NCBI GenBank assembly: GCA_018239845.1
Contig: JAFEGO010000085.1
Location: 1-45,386 of the forward strand
Source of the DNA: Verrucomicrobiota bacterium
GTDB taxonomy: Bacteria > Verrucomicrobiota > Verrucomicrobiia > Opitutales > Opitutaceae
DNA: 45,386 nucleotides
Direction: 5' to 3'
Positions within the stretch are counted from its first letter, which is position 1. Each line of letters begins with the position of its first letter. Made by a program: the position numbers and the translations under genes. Below, one piece after another: positions 15,055 to 23,074 of the stretch. The notes under the pieces are model-generated. The model searched no databases. It saw only the letters and a list, made by a program, of their open reading frames with translations, and was not told where the DNA came from.

Positions 15055-15139
15055 GGTGGAACGCGTTGACCTCAACGCGTTTTAATGTCGGTTCACCTGC
15101 AGTGTGGAACAGCGACTTGAGGTCAAGCCGCTCCACCTC
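15053..15139. repeat. Long palindromic intergenic element behind lipA
   Basis: A GAGGTGGA-type arm starting at 15053 is matched by its near reverse complement ending at 15139. Each arm carries its own inner palindrome: AACGCGTTGACCTCAACGCGTT is perfect at 15060-15081, and the AGCGACTTGAGGTCAAGCCGCT version at 15111-15132 is nearly so. The shared core is TTGACCTCAA. This looks like a REP/BIME-type mobile palindrome that may also end the lipA transcript. Confidence 0.65.
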
Positions 15140-15202
15140 GGCGCAGTCAAGCTGAGTCCTCCGCCATTGCCAACGCCTGTGCGGCGTTCCTAGCCTCCGT
15201 CC

Positions 15203-16504
15203 ATGCCCCACCCCTCCAGCGGTGCGCCCGCTGCGCCTGTCCAGCCATCGTCTCCCGCCACGCGCGTCCGCTACGGCGTGCTCTACCTTGCGCTGATCGT
15301 CACGGCGATCTCGTACCTCGACCGGGTCTGCATTTCGATGACGGGGCCTTTCATGCAGAAGGACCTCGGCCTGAGCGATGAGCAGCTGGGGCTGGTCTTC
15401 AGCGTATTCACTTTTGCGTACGCAGCGCTGGAGATCCCCGCCGGCTGGCTGGCTGATCGCTATGGCCCGCGGCTCATGCTCACTCGCGTCGTCGTATGGT
15501 GGTCATTGCTCACCGCCATCACCGGCCTGGCGGGTGGCTTCGTCTCGCTGCTCATCATCCGGTTCCTCTTTGGCGTGGGCGAGGCGGGGGTGTTTCCCGG
15601 GCTCTCGCGCGTGTTTTCCCGCTGGTTTCCCGCCGACTGGCGCGGCAATGCCTTCGGCCTCGCCGTGGCCACCGGTCTTCTCGGCGGCGCCATCACGCAG
15701 AAGGTCACCGCACAGCTGCTCGAAAGCTTTCACGGCGAGTGGCGGTTGATCTTTTTCCTCTACGCGCTGGTGGGCATCGTGTGGGCCGCGGTCTGGTTCC
15801 TCTGGTTTCGCGACGAGCCGCACACGCATCCCCGCGTCAACGCCGCCGAGCGGCAGCTCATCGGCGGGCAGCCGGCCGGCGCCCACCCGCGCGTGCCGTG
15901 GAAAAACCTCCTCCGCAGCCGGCCCATGCTGCTGCTCTGCGGGTTTTATTTCGGCGTGATCTACGGCTGGTATTTCTTCCTCACGTGGATGCCGAAGTAC
16001 CTGCTGCAGGCGCGCGGCTTCGACCTCAAGGCCACCGGCTGGTTCGCGATGCTGCCGCTGCTCTGCATGGCGGTCGGCGTCGCCACCGGCGGCATTTTCA
16101 GCGATGCGATGGTGCGCCGGTACGGCCTCCGCTGGGGCCGCCGCATCCCCGGCCTGATCGGCCTGCCGCTCGCGGCGTTGCTGCTCTTCGTGGCGATCAA
16201 CACCGCCCACGCCCCCACGGCCGCGTGGCTCATCGCCTTTGCCGCCGGCTCTGCCACGCTCGGCGTCGCTCCCGCGTGGGCCGCCTGCCTCGACATCGGC
16301 GGCCAGCACGCCGGCGTCGTCACCGGCGCGATGAACACCTTCGGTAACCTCGGCGGCACTGCGCTGCCGCTCTTCATGGGCTACTCCCTCAAGTGGTGGG
16401 ACTCGTGGAACATCGCCCTTCTGACCGTGGTGGCCGGCTACCTGTTCGCCGCCTTGTGCTGGCTCGGCATCGACGCCGACGAGCCCATCCCCGGCAGCAG
16501 CTGA
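15203..16504 (+). CDS. MFS transporter, anion:cation symporter (ACS)-like
   Basis: This 433-residue polytopic protein has about 12 hydrophobic segments. The major-facilitator signature is between TM2 and TM3 (GWLADRYGPRLML), and the first helix motif YLDRVCISMTGPFMQKDLGLSD resembles hexuronate/galactonate carriers such as ExuT and GudP. GVGEAGVFPGLSRVFSRWFP in TM4 is also characteristic of that group. Members take up sugar acids by proton symport. It stands alone on its strand, 1 bp from the convergent YndJ gene, so no operon partner hints at its substrate. The first 20 residues are Pro/Ala-rich and probably cytoplasmic. Confidence 0.87.
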   Translation: MPHPSSGAPAAPVQPSSPATRVRYGVLYLALIVTAISYLDRVCISMTGPFMQKDLGLSDEQLGLVFSVFTFAYAALEIPAGWLADRYGPRLMLTRVVVWWSLLTAITGLAGGFVSLLIIRFLFGVGEAGVFPGLSRVFSRWFPADWRGNAFGLAVATGLLGGAITQKVTAQLLESFHGEWRLIFFLYALVGIVWAAVWFLWFRDEPHTHPRVNAAERQLIGGQPAGAHPRVPWKNLLRSRPMLLLCGFYFGVIYGWYFFLTWMPKYLLQARGFDLKATGWFAMLPLLCMAVGVATGGIFSDAMVRRYGLRWGRRIPGLIGLPLAALLLFVAINTAHAPTAAWLIAFAAGSATLGVAPAWAACLDIGGQHAGVVTGAMNTFGNLGGTALPLFMGYSLKWWDSWNIALLTVVAGYLFAALCWLGIDADEPIPGSS

Positions 16505-16505
16505 G

Positions 16506-17447
16506 CTATTTCCCGCGCCCGCGCCACGCGAGCACGCCGCACAACCCGAAGCCCAGCGCGTTGGCCGTGCCGTGCAACGCGCGCATCCACGTCAGATCCA
16601 GCCATGGCAGCGGCGCGAAAAACGCCCGCGTCGCATACAGTCCCGCCAAGAGCATCCCGTAGAAGAGCGCAGCGCCCGCCACAAAAAACAATCCGCGCAC
16701 CAGCCAAGGCTGCCCGGCTTCGGTCGCGAGCCGCACATGCAGGATCGCCACCATCATGCCGGCCAGCGCGAGCCCCCAGCCTGCCGCGCCCTCGATGGCC
16801 GGCCCCCAGCCGAGTTGCGTCGTCGTGATGCCCACCGCCACGGCCGGGACGCCGAGGATCACGCCCACCGCCGCCCGCGACGCGAACCGCGACATCCAAT
16901 AGACCTTCAACACCCGGCCCGCCAACATCGGCAGCAGCAGGCCCGCGTAGTGAAAGTGCACCGCCGTCAGTGTCACGATGGCCGGGTCGAAGTTCAGCGG
17001 TCGGTACCCCGCACGATCCGCAAACAGCCAGGCCCCGCCCACGCCGAGATACATCAGCGAGACATCGCCGCACAGGCTCTCCATCGGCCGCCGCCAGCCG
17101 CCGGCCCGCATCCGGCTCCAACCCAGCGCCGCGACCACCCCGCAGAAAACCACCCACGGCAATGCCACCAGCGCGGCCTCCGGCCCCGGCGTCATCCAGC
17201 CCGCCACCGCGAGCAACAACGCCGCCGGCAGCTGCCCCACTCGCACCCAGCTGGCCAGCCGCGCCGGCCATTTCCCGCCGCGCGGCGCCTCTTCCGTCAG
17301 TTCAAGCGCCAGGGGCGCGATCACCAGCGCCGATAGCAGCACCGCCGCCACCGCCCAAGCTCCGTGATGCAGGCTCGGCACCGTCAGCAAGGCAAAGCCG
17401 ATCCAGACTACCGCGCCGATCGCCGCGCGCCATTTTGCACTGATCAT
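16506..17447 (-). CDS. YndJ-like integral membrane protein
   Basis: The 313 residues are mostly hydrophobic, with about nine predicted membrane helices and histidine-containing segments such as TAVHFHYAGLLLPMLAGR and the C-terminal ALHGTANALGFGLCG. Both resemble the YndJ family found in Firmicutes and others, whose function is unknown. The start ATG at 17447 overlaps the stop of the DUF1990 gene in an ATGA. YndJ and DUF1990 proteins are repeatedly paired or fused (recalled), which supports the call. The gene ends 1 bp from the convergent MFS gene. Confidence 0.75.
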   Translation of the reverse strand: MISAKWRAAIGAVVWIGFALLTVPSLHHGAWAVAAVLLSALVIAPLALELTEEAPRGGKWPARLASWVRVGQLPAALLLAVAGWMTPGPEAALVALPWVVFCGVVAALGWSRMRAGGWRRPMESLCGDVSLMYLGVGGAWLFADRAGYRPLNFDPAIVTLTAVHFHYAGLLLPMLAGRVLKVYWMSRFASRAAVGVILGVPAVAVGITTTQLGWGPAIEGAAGWGLALAGMMVAILHVRLATEAGQPWLVRGLFFVAGAALFYGMLLAGLYATRAFFAPLPWLDLTWMRALHGTANALGFGLCGVLAWRGRGK

Positions 17448-18037
17448 GGATTTGCCACCGCTTTCTTCATGGCCACCAGCGACTCACGCGCGAAACGTTT
17501 TTGCAATCCCCGCGCCAATGGTTTCGCGAGCCGCACCGGCCAGAATCGCGGACGCGAAAACGCCCGCAGGTCGTACCACACGCTCCCATCCGCGTGCAGC
17601 TCCACGCTGAAGCGCTCCTCCCCCTGCTCCACGTGCGCCTCGAGCGTGCCGTAGGCAAAACCGAAGCGCCGCACCGGAGCCATCTCGTCGATCACATAGA
17701 CGATGCGGCACGCATTGAGCCACCAGAAGCCGAGCGCGTGCGCCTGCATCGCGACCACCGTGCCCGGCTGGATTGGCGCCTTCGCCGGGAAGATCATCGT
17801 CCACGGTCCCGGAAACATCCGCCACGCCCGCAGCTCTGCGCACGCCGCCGCAAACACCGCCGGCCCTTCGCCCAGCTTCACCCGGTTGTGATCGACCACA
17901 TAGCCCGCCGGCGCGACCACGTTATCGCGCGACGCCCCCGTCTCCGCGTAGCTGTATTTCCCCTGCGGTACCTCTTCGAGAAACTGCGCCACGGTCTCCC
18001 CCGAGGGCTCGCGCCAAAACCATAAAGGCCGGTTCAT
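17444..18037 (-). CDS. DUF1990 family protein
   Basis: This 197-residue soluble protein carries DUF1990-type features: the N-terminal FSYAET-like segment (KYSYAETGAS), DHNRVKLGEGPAVF, an AWRMFPGPWTMIFP stretch, PGTVVAMQAHALGFWWLNACRIVYVID, and FGFAYGTLEAHVEQGEERF. The family has no established function; its fold is thought to be lipid- or polyketide-cyclase-like. It heads a two-gene operon with the YndJ-like membrane protein and is divergent from the PhoD-like gene across 133 bp. Confidence 0.8.
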   Translation of the reverse strand: MNRPLWFWREPSGETVAQFLEEVPQGKYSYAETGASRDNVVAPAGYVVDHNRVKLGEGPAVFAAACAELRAWRMFPGPWTMIFPAKAPIQPGTVVAMQAHALGFWWLNACRIVYVIDEMAPVRRFGFAYGTLEAHVEQGEERFSVELHADGSVWYDLRAFSRPRFWPVRLAKPLARGLQKRFARESLVAMKKAVANP

Positions 18038-18170
18038 CCCATCAGCCTTGCGCGCTGCCTCCGCGCTGTCGATCCGCCCGCGCCAAGTATTCGGCCGCGT
18101 TGCCCGCCCTTCAGCCGATCTTCACAATAAGAGCCTTTCCCTTCTCCCCGGCTCCGCCCAGCCTCAGGCC

Positions 18171-19544
18171 ATGATGCCGCTGCGACTCCTTCTCCGCTTC
18201 GCGTTGCTCTCCCTCGCTTTCACTTCGGCCGTCCAGGCCGCCGGCACGCTCGTTTCGGGCCCGATGCTCGGCTATCAGTCGCACCGCGAAGTGCTCATCT
18301 GGGTCGAGACGCAGGGCGCCAAGTCCGTCGTCCTCGAATACCAGCTCAAGGGCCAGCCCGAGACCGCCCAGCGTCTCACCAAGAACCGCCCCCGTGTCAC
18401 GCCCGCCGGCGTGCAGCCGATGAAATTCGTCCTGCCGCTCCTCGCCCCCGCGAGCAATTACGAGTACAGCGTCTCCATCGACGGCGTGAAGCAGACCTTC
18501 CCCTACCCGCTCGTTTTCCACACGCGCACCCAGTGGGAGTACCGCACGCCGCCGCCCGACTTTAAGTTTATCTTCGGCAGCTGCGCTTACCTCAACGACC
18601 CACCCTACGACCGCCCCGGCAAACCCTACGGCCAGGGGACGGAGATCTTCGGCGCCATGGCTAGGAGCGGTGCCGACTTCATGATCTGGGGCGGCGACAA
18701 CTGGTATCTCCGCGAGGCCGACTTTTCCTCCGAGAGCGGCATCTGGTCGCGGTACTCGCACGACCGCGCCACACCCGACCTCCAGCCCCTCTACGCCGCC
18801 ATGCCGCACTACGCGACTTGGGATGACCACGACTACGGCTCCAACGACGCCAACAAGAGCTTCGAGTTCAAAGACGTCACCCTCGCCGCTTTCAAGGCTT
18901 ACTGGGGCAATGCGACCTGGGGCGAGGCCGACAACCCCGGCGTATACGGCAAGTTCTTCTGGGGCGACGCGGCCTTCTTCCTGATGGACAACCGCTGGTA
19001 CCGCGACGACGACCACCTTGAGCCCTCCGCTGCCACCGGCATGAAGACCCAGTACGGTGCCCGCCAGCGCGACTGGCTCAAGCAGTCGCTCCTCGCCGCG
19101 CAGACGCTCGGCCACTTCAAGTGGAAGTTCATTGTCACCGGCGGCCAGGTTATCACCGACTTCGGCGGCTGGAGCGAGACCTTCGCCTACTACCCCGAGG
19201 AGCGCGCCGACCTCATCAAATTCATCGTCGAGCACAAGATCACCGGCGTCGTCATCCTCAGCGGCGACGTCCATTTCACCGAACTCGCCCGCAAGAAGAT
19301 CTCCGGCTCGCAGTGGCTCTACGAGCTGACCTCCTCGCCCTTCAGCGCCGGCCCCTCCACCGGAGCCAAAAAGGAGCGCGCCGCCGATCCGCACCGGGTC
19401 GAGGGCACGCAGGTCGTCGATGTGAACTACTGCACGCTCGGTCTCAGCGGTGCGAAGGACGCCCGCGTCCTCACCATCGCCTGCCACGACCGCACCGGCG
19501 CCACTCTCTGGGAGCGCACCATCGCCGAGTCGGAATTGAAATAA
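18171..19544 (+). CDS. Secreted PhoD-like metallophosphatase/phosphodiesterase
   Basis: The 457-residue protein starts with a signal peptide (MMPLRLLLRFALLSLAFTSA, predicted cleavage after VQA at 23), a beta-sandwich N-domain, then a metallophosphatase core. Visible metal or active-site motifs are FGSCAY, MIWGGDNWY, TWDDHDYGSND and LSGDVHFTEL. PhoD enzymes hydrolyse phosphate mono- and diesters outside the membrane, with Fe/Ca in the best-studied member. The start at 18171 was picked because it begins the signal peptide; the frame continues upstream to 18048 but is not membrane-like there. The protein is somewhat short for PhoD and could be a related calcineurin-like diesterase. Confidence 0.85.
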   Translation: MMPLRLLLRFALLSLAFTSAVQAAGTLVSGPMLGYQSHREVLIWVETQGAKSVVLEYQLKGQPETAQRLTKNRPRVTPAGVQPMKFVLPLLAPASNYEYSVSIDGVKQTFPYPLVFHTRTQWEYRTPPPDFKFIFGSCAYLNDPPYDRPGKPYGQGTEIFGAMARSGADFMIWGGDNWYLREADFSSESGIWSRYSHDRATPDLQPLYAAMPHYATWDDHDYGSNDANKSFEFKDVTLAAFKAYWGNATWGEADNPGVYGKFFWGDAAFFLMDNRWYRDDDHLEPSAATGMKTQYGARQRDWLKQSLLAAQTLGHFKWKFIVTGGQVITDFGGWSETFAYYPEERADLIKFIVEHKITGVVILSGDVHFTELARKKISGSQWLYELTSSPFSAGPSTGAKKERAADPHRVEGTQVVDVNYCTLGLSGAKDARVLTIACHDRTGATLWERTIAESELK

Positions 19545-19693
19545 CCCCGTAGCTGCGGGCGCCAGAGAGTGGATCAAGGCGCACAATTCACCCTCTCTGA
19601 TTCGCGTTCATTCGCGTCCATTCGCGGTTAAGTTAAATCCACCCCGCGCTTTTTTCCGTGTCTTCCCCGCCCCTCGCCGCCAAAACCCCTCCC
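19545..19693. repeat. Intergenic spacer with a threefold 10-bp tandem repeat
   Basis: Three head-to-tail copies of ATTCGCGTNC lie at 19600-19609, 19610-19619 and 19620-19629, the last diverging to ATTCGCGGTT. The 10-bp period would place the copies on one face of the helix. The rest of the 149 bp shows no terminator with a T-run and no recognisable promoter. Confidence 0.45.
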
Positions 19694-20464
19694 ATGAAGT
19701 CCCGCAAAGAAATCGTCGAGAACTGGCTGCCCCGCTACACCGGCGTGCCGTTGAAGGAATTCGGTGAATACATCCTGCTCACCAATTTCGACCGCTACGT
19801 GAACCTGTTCGCCCAGTGGCACCGCGTGCCCGTCCGCGGCAAGGACAAGCCCATGAGCAGCGCCACCGCCGGCGACATCACCATCATCAACTTCGGCATG
19901 GGCAGCGCCACCGCCGCCACCGTGATGGACCTCCTGAGCGCCATCAAGCCCCACGCCGTCCTCTTCCTCGGCAAGTGCGGCGGCCTCAAGCACCGCGCCG
20001 AGCTCGGCGACTTGATCCTCCCCATCGCCGCCATCCGCGGCGAGGGTACGAGCAACGACTACTTCCCGCCCGAGGTCCCCTCGCTCCCCGCCTTCGCCCT
20101 GCAGAAGGCCATCTCCACCACCATCCGCGATTTCTCGCGCGATTACTGGACCGGCACCGTGTACACCACCAACCGCCGCGTCTGGGAGCACGACGAGGTT
20201 TTCAAGAAATACCTCAAGAAGATCCGCGCCATGGCGATCGACATGGAGACCGCCACGATCTTCAGCACCGGTTTCTACAACGAGATCGCCACCGGCGCCC
20301 TCCTCCTCGTCTCCGACCAGCCGATGACGCCCGAGGGCGTGAAGACCGCCGACAGCGACAAGCAGGTCGACGAGACCTACGTTAACGACCACCTCAAGAT
20401 CGGCATCGCCTCCCTGAAGCAGCTCATCAACAAGGGCCTCACGGTGAAGCATCTGAAATTCTGA
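19694..20464 (+). CDS. amn: AMP nucleosidase (short form)
   Basis: This enzyme would split AMP into adenine and ribose 5-phosphate. The 256 residues form a nucleoside-phosphorylase-like domain: ITIINFGMGSATAATVMDLL, VLFLGKCGGLKHRAELGDLILP, IAAIRGEGTSNDYFP, MAIDMETATIF with the substrate-binding Glu, and LLLVSDQPMTPEGVK. E. coli Amn is nearly twice as long because of an N-terminal domain absent here; the short form is known from Bacteroidetes and relatives. The start at 19694 (MKSRKEIVENW) is preferred over 19658, which adds twelve low-complexity residues. It is converging with an AraC gene across a hairpin. Confidence 0.85.
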   Translation: MKSRKEIVENWLPRYTGVPLKEFGEYILLTNFDRYVNLFAQWHRVPVRGKDKPMSSATAGDITIINFGMGSATAATVMDLLSAIKPHAVLFLGKCGGLKHRAELGDLILPIAAIRGEGTSNDYFPPEVPSLPAFALQKAISTTIRDFSRDYWTGTVYTTNRRVWEHDEVFKKYLKKIRAMAIDMETATIFSTGFYNEIATGALLLVSDQPMTPEGVKTADSDKQVDETYVNDHLKIGIASLKQLINKGLTVKHLKF

Positions 20465-20472
20465 TGATGCAG

Positions 20473-20491
20473 GCCCGGCCGCTGGCCGGGC
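20473..20491. terminator. Bidirectional hairpin between convergent genes
   Basis: An 8-bp perfect stem (GCCCGGCC / GGCCGGGC) closes a 3-nt loop. It sits in the 34-bp space between the amn-like stop and the AraC stop. It has no strong T-run on either side, so termination efficiency is uncertain. Confidence 0.5.
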
Positions 20492-20498
20492 TTCATGC

Positions 20499-21338
20499 TC
20501 ACACGATTCGCCTGAACCGCTTCCGGTATTTCTGCGGGCTCACCCCGTATCGCTCGCGGAACAGCGCGTAGAAGTGCGATAGGTTCGTCAGTCCGCAATC
20601 CAGTGCGATCTCCAGGATCGGCCGGCCCGTCTCCGTCAGTTGCTGCGCGCTGAAATCCATCCGCGCCCGGTTCACGAGATCCGTCGGGGTCACCCCCAGC
20701 CACCGCACCGTCGCCCGCGCCACGTGTGACGGGCTTCGCCCCGCCACCTTCGCCAACGCCGGCGTGCCGCCGGAAAAATGCTCCTGTCGCGCGATCTCCC
20801 GTCGCGCCCGTGTCAGCCACTCCGGCACCGGTTCCTCCGCCACCGCCGCGCCTTCGCGCCGCAGCAGCGGCAGCTCCATCAGAAATCCGTCGAGCGCCAC
20901 GCGCGGCCGCTCCGGCGCTGCCAGCCGCTCCGCCCAGTGCGCGAGCCGCGCCTGCGTCGCCGCGTCCGCAGTCCACTTGCGCTGCTCCGCCTCCAGCGCA
21001 AAACAGTCCGGCTCGCACGCGAAATACCGCCGCCGCACCTCCGTCCAGGCCCGGCTGGGAAACGCTACGTTCACGATGGTCAACGGCGCCGTCTGGTCGC
21101 CCACCACGCAGTGCCGGTCCTTCGGTCTGATCAGGTAAATCTCGCCCGCGGTGATCGGATGGCGTGCGCCGTTGAAGACATGCTCGCCCCGCCCGCGCGT
21201 CGCCCAGAACACCTCGTGGTAGTCGTGGTCGTGGTAGCCCGCCGCATTGTCGGTGGACAACTCCACCCGCGCGTAGTGGTAGCTTTCGCCCCGCCCCACG
21301 AAGGTCTTCAGTTTCAGGTGTACGCATTCGTCCGCCAT
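20499..21338 (-). CDS. AraC-family transcriptional regulator, divergent from PhyH-like gene
   Basis: The 279-residue regulator has an N-terminal cupin sensor (GYHDHDYHEVFWATRGRGEHV, then GEIYLIRPKDRH) carrying a complete His-rich cupin set. The C-terminal AraC double HTH has TPALAKVAGRSPSHVARATVRW and ILEIALDCGLTNLSHFYALFRERYG. The start at 21338 (MADECVHL) is preferred over an in-frame ATG at 21359. It faces the PhyH-like gene across 76 bp that contain a spaced inverted repeat, so it probably controls that gene and itself. Confidence 0.88.
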   Translation of the reverse strand: MADECVHLKLKTFVGRGESYHYARVELSTDNAAGYHDHDYHEVFWATRGRGEHVFNGARHPITAGEIYLIRPKDRHCVVGDQTAPLTIVNVAFPSRAWTEVRRRYFACEPDCFALEAEQRKWTADAATQARLAHWAERLAAPERPRVALDGFLMELPLLRREGAAVAEEPVPEWLTRARREIARQEHFSGGTPALAKVAGRSPSHVARATVRWLGVTPTDLVNRARMDFSAQQLTETGRPILEIALDCGLTNLSHFYALFRERYGVSPQKYRKRFRRIV

Positions 21339-21346
21339 CAGGGCAA

Positions 21347-21402
21347 TATAACACAACAAATTGCGCTTTTATGGCAAGATTTTCGCCAGAAACAGTGTTA
21401 TA
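21347..21402. promoter_or_regulatory. Spaced inverted repeat, candidate operator of the AraC/PhyH pair
   Basis: TATAACAC at 21347-21354 is repeated in inverse as GTGTTATA at 21395-21402, within an AT-rich stretch that stands out from the GC-rich surroundings. The right copy ends 12 bp before the PhyH-like start codon and the left copy begins 9 bp before the AraC start. This suggests binding near both promoters. AraC proteins more often use direct repeats, so another factor is possible. Confidence 0.45.
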
Positions 21403-21414
21403 ACATAACTCACC

Positions 21415-22251
21415 ATGGTTGCCACCACCACCGCCCCCAACTCCCATCACCGTCTCACGCCCGCCGAGGTCGCCCGGTTCAACGCCGAGGGTTACCACGT
21501 CTTCCGCCAGCCGGTCTTCCCGCAGGCCAAGTTCGACGGCCTGAAGAAGTGCTTCGACGACATGCTCGACAACCTCGACACCGGCGTGCGCCCCGAGTCG
21601 ATGGATGTCCCGCACTTCCAGCACCCCGAGCTCTTCCAGTGGCTCTTCGCCGACGAGGTGCTCGACCTCGTCGAGCCGATCCTCGGGCCCGACATCGCGC
21701 TCTTCGCGAGCCACTTCATCTGCAAGCCCAAGGGCAACGGCCAGCGCGTGCCGTGGCATGAGGACTCCCACTATTGGAAGACCATGATCGACCCCATGGA
21801 GGTCGTCACCGTGTGGCTCGCCATCGACCCTTCGACCAAGCTCAACGGCTGCATGAACGTCATCCCCCGCACCCACAACAGCGGTCGCATGGGCTTCTCT
21901 GACTACGATGACCTCAAGCCCGGCGAGGCCGTCTTCAACGACGAGATCAAGGCCGCCCAGCGCGACCCGAGCAAGGCGATCGCCATCGAGCTCGAGCCCA
22001 ACCAGTGCAGCCTCCACGACGGCCGCCTCATCCACGGCAGCGAGCCCAACACGAGCAACATCCGCCGTTGCGGCTACACGATGCGCTACGTGAGCACGCG
22101 CGTCCGCCAGAACTACGAGAAGATCGGCCAGTGGCACCACCTCTACCTCGCCCGCGGCAAGGATCACGCCGGCAACCACTACGGCGACCCGACGAAGGTA
22201 TACGCCGAGATGGCCCGCTTCCGCGCCAAGCACGGCAAGAACGGCCACTGA
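21415..22251 (+). CDS. Phytanoyl-CoA dioxygenase (PhyH) family Fe(II)/2-oxoglutarate oxygenase
   Basis: This 278-residue member of the PhyH superfamily has the iron-binding facial triad WHEDSHYW (His115, Asp117) and His207 in LIHGSEPN, plus arginines at 217/218 (SNIRRCGYTMRY) suited to bind 2-oxoglutarate. The N-terminal LTPAEVARFNAEGYHVFRQ is also typical. Such enzymes hydroxylate small organic molecules in a 2-oxoglutarate-dependent way; the substrate here is unknown. Expression is probably set by the divergent AraC protein. A stable terminator follows the gene. Confidence 0.87.
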   Translation: MVATTTAPNSHHRLTPAEVARFNAEGYHVFRQPVFPQAKFDGLKKCFDDMLDNLDTGVRPESMDVPHFQHPELFQWLFADEVLDLVEPILGPDIALFASHFICKPKGNGQRVPWHEDSHYWKTMIDPMEVVTVWLAIDPSTKLNGCMNVIPRTHNSGRMGFSDYDDLKPGEAVFNDEIKAAQRDPSKAIAIELEPNQCSLHDGRLIHGSEPNTSNIRRCGYTMRYVSTRVRQNYEKIGQWHHLYLARGKDHAGNHYGDPTKVYAEMARFRAKHGKNGH

Positions 22252-22295
22252 GTTCAAAGTAGCGCCGGCATCCTGCCGGCAACATCTCCTCCTTG

Positions 22296-22365
22296 TAGTG
22301 GCTGCGGCGTCCTCGCCGCAGGGATTGGAGAATCTGAATCTGCGGCGAGGACGCCGCAGCCACTA
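22296..22365. repeat. Perfect 25-bp inverted repeat (REP-like element)
   Basis: Arms 22296-22320 and 22341-22365 are exact reverse complements around a 20-nt loop, built on a GGCTGCGGCGTCCTCGCCGC core. A smaller GCCGGCATCCTGCCGGC palindrome lies just before it. The arrangement is that of a repetitive extragenic palindrome; it sits after the PhyH-like stop and before a true terminator. Confidence 0.7.
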
Positions 22366-22373
22366 GTCAAACC

Positions 22374-22397
22374 AAACGCGCCGCCATCGGCGCGTTT
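22374..22397 (+). terminator. Intrinsic terminator after the PhyH-like gene
   Basis: A 10-bp perfect stem (AAACGCGCCG / CGGCGCGTTT) with a CCAT loop runs directly into a T-run. It isolates the lexA promoter that begins about 15 bp further on. Confidence 0.8.
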
Positions 22398-22420
22398 TTG
22401 CTTTTCCGCGCTTGACCAAA

Positions 22421-22456
22421 GGTGCTCGATTGAGCACCAGTGCTCACATGAGCACC
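22421..22456. promoter_or_regulatory. Two abutting 18-bp palindromes, candidate LexA operators
   Basis: GGTGCTCGATTGAGCACC (22421-22438) and AGTGCTCACATGAGCACC (22439-22456) share the pattern GTGCTC-N4-GAGCAC and are joined without a spacer. The second covers the start codon at 22448, or ends 9 bp before the ATG at 22466. A TTGACC hexamer lies at 22412-22417. LexA proteins regulate their own genes through such palindromes, so autoregulation is very likely; the exact motif is read only from these two copies. Confidence 0.75.
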
Positions 22457-23068
22457 TCCGCCTCCATGACCGAAGCCCAGGAAGCCATTCTGGCCTTCAT
22501 GGTGCGCCACCAGCGCGAGCAGTCCCGTCCACCCTCCCTGCGCGAGATCTGCGTCGAGTTCGGCTTCGCCAGCTCCAATGCCGCGCGCAAACATGTCCTC
22601 GCGCTCGCCCGCAAGGGCCTCGTCGTCGATACCGGCGACGGCCGCTCATGGGCCGCCAAAATCAAGGAGGTGCAGGAGCAGCTGTTCACCGTGCCCGTGT
22701 ACGGCACGATCCCCGCCGGTCTCCCGGCCGACAATACCGCCGACGCCGACCAGACCATCCGCTTCGACCCAGCCCTCTTTAAGCTCCGCTCCGCCCGAGG
22801 CCTCTTCGCCCTGCACGTGCGCGGCGACTCCATGATCGATGCGCAAATCGCCGACGGTGACATTGCCGTGCTCCGCGCCGGCGAGGCCCGCCCCGGCCAG
22901 ATCGTCGCCGCCCTGATCGACGGCGCCTCCACCCTCAAACGTCTCGTCCGCGAGGGCCGCCAGACTTTCCTCCGCGCCGAGAACCCGCGCTACCGCGACC
23001 TCATCCCCCTCGAAAGCCTCACGCTGCAAGGCGTCCTCGTCGGCGTGATCGGCTGCGGCACCCGGTAA
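22448..23068 (+). CDS. lexA: LexA-type SOS repressor
   Basis: This 206-residue protein has an N-terminal winged HTH (SLREICVEFGFASSNAARKHVLAL) and a C-terminal S24 peptidase domain. The autocleavage site is Ala90-Gly91 (TIPAGLP), the catalytic Ser128 is in VRGDSMI, and Lys164 is in GASTLKRL. RecA-stimulated self-cleavage would relieve repression of DNA-repair genes. Two palindromes overlap or abut the start, as expected for an autoregulated repressor. The ATG at 22466 (MTEAQEAILAF) is an equally plausible start: it gives the more usual LexA N-terminus and leaves both palindromes outside the coding region. Confidence 0.92.
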   Translation: MSTSASMTEAQEAILAFMVRHQREQSRPPSLREICVEFGFASSNAARKHVLALARKGLVVDTGDGRSWAAKIKEVQEQLFTVPVYGTIPAGLPADNTADADQTIRFDPALFKLRSARGLFALHVRGDSMIDAQIADGDIAVLRAGEARPGQIVAALIDGASTLKRLVREGRQTFLRAENPRYRDLIPLESLTLQGVLVGVIGCGTR

Positions 23069-23074
23069 TCTCAA

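Noticed and set aside
19600..19629. A short CRISPR-like array
   Set aside because: The units are 10 bp with no spacers and no cas genes are present; it is a simple tandem repeat.
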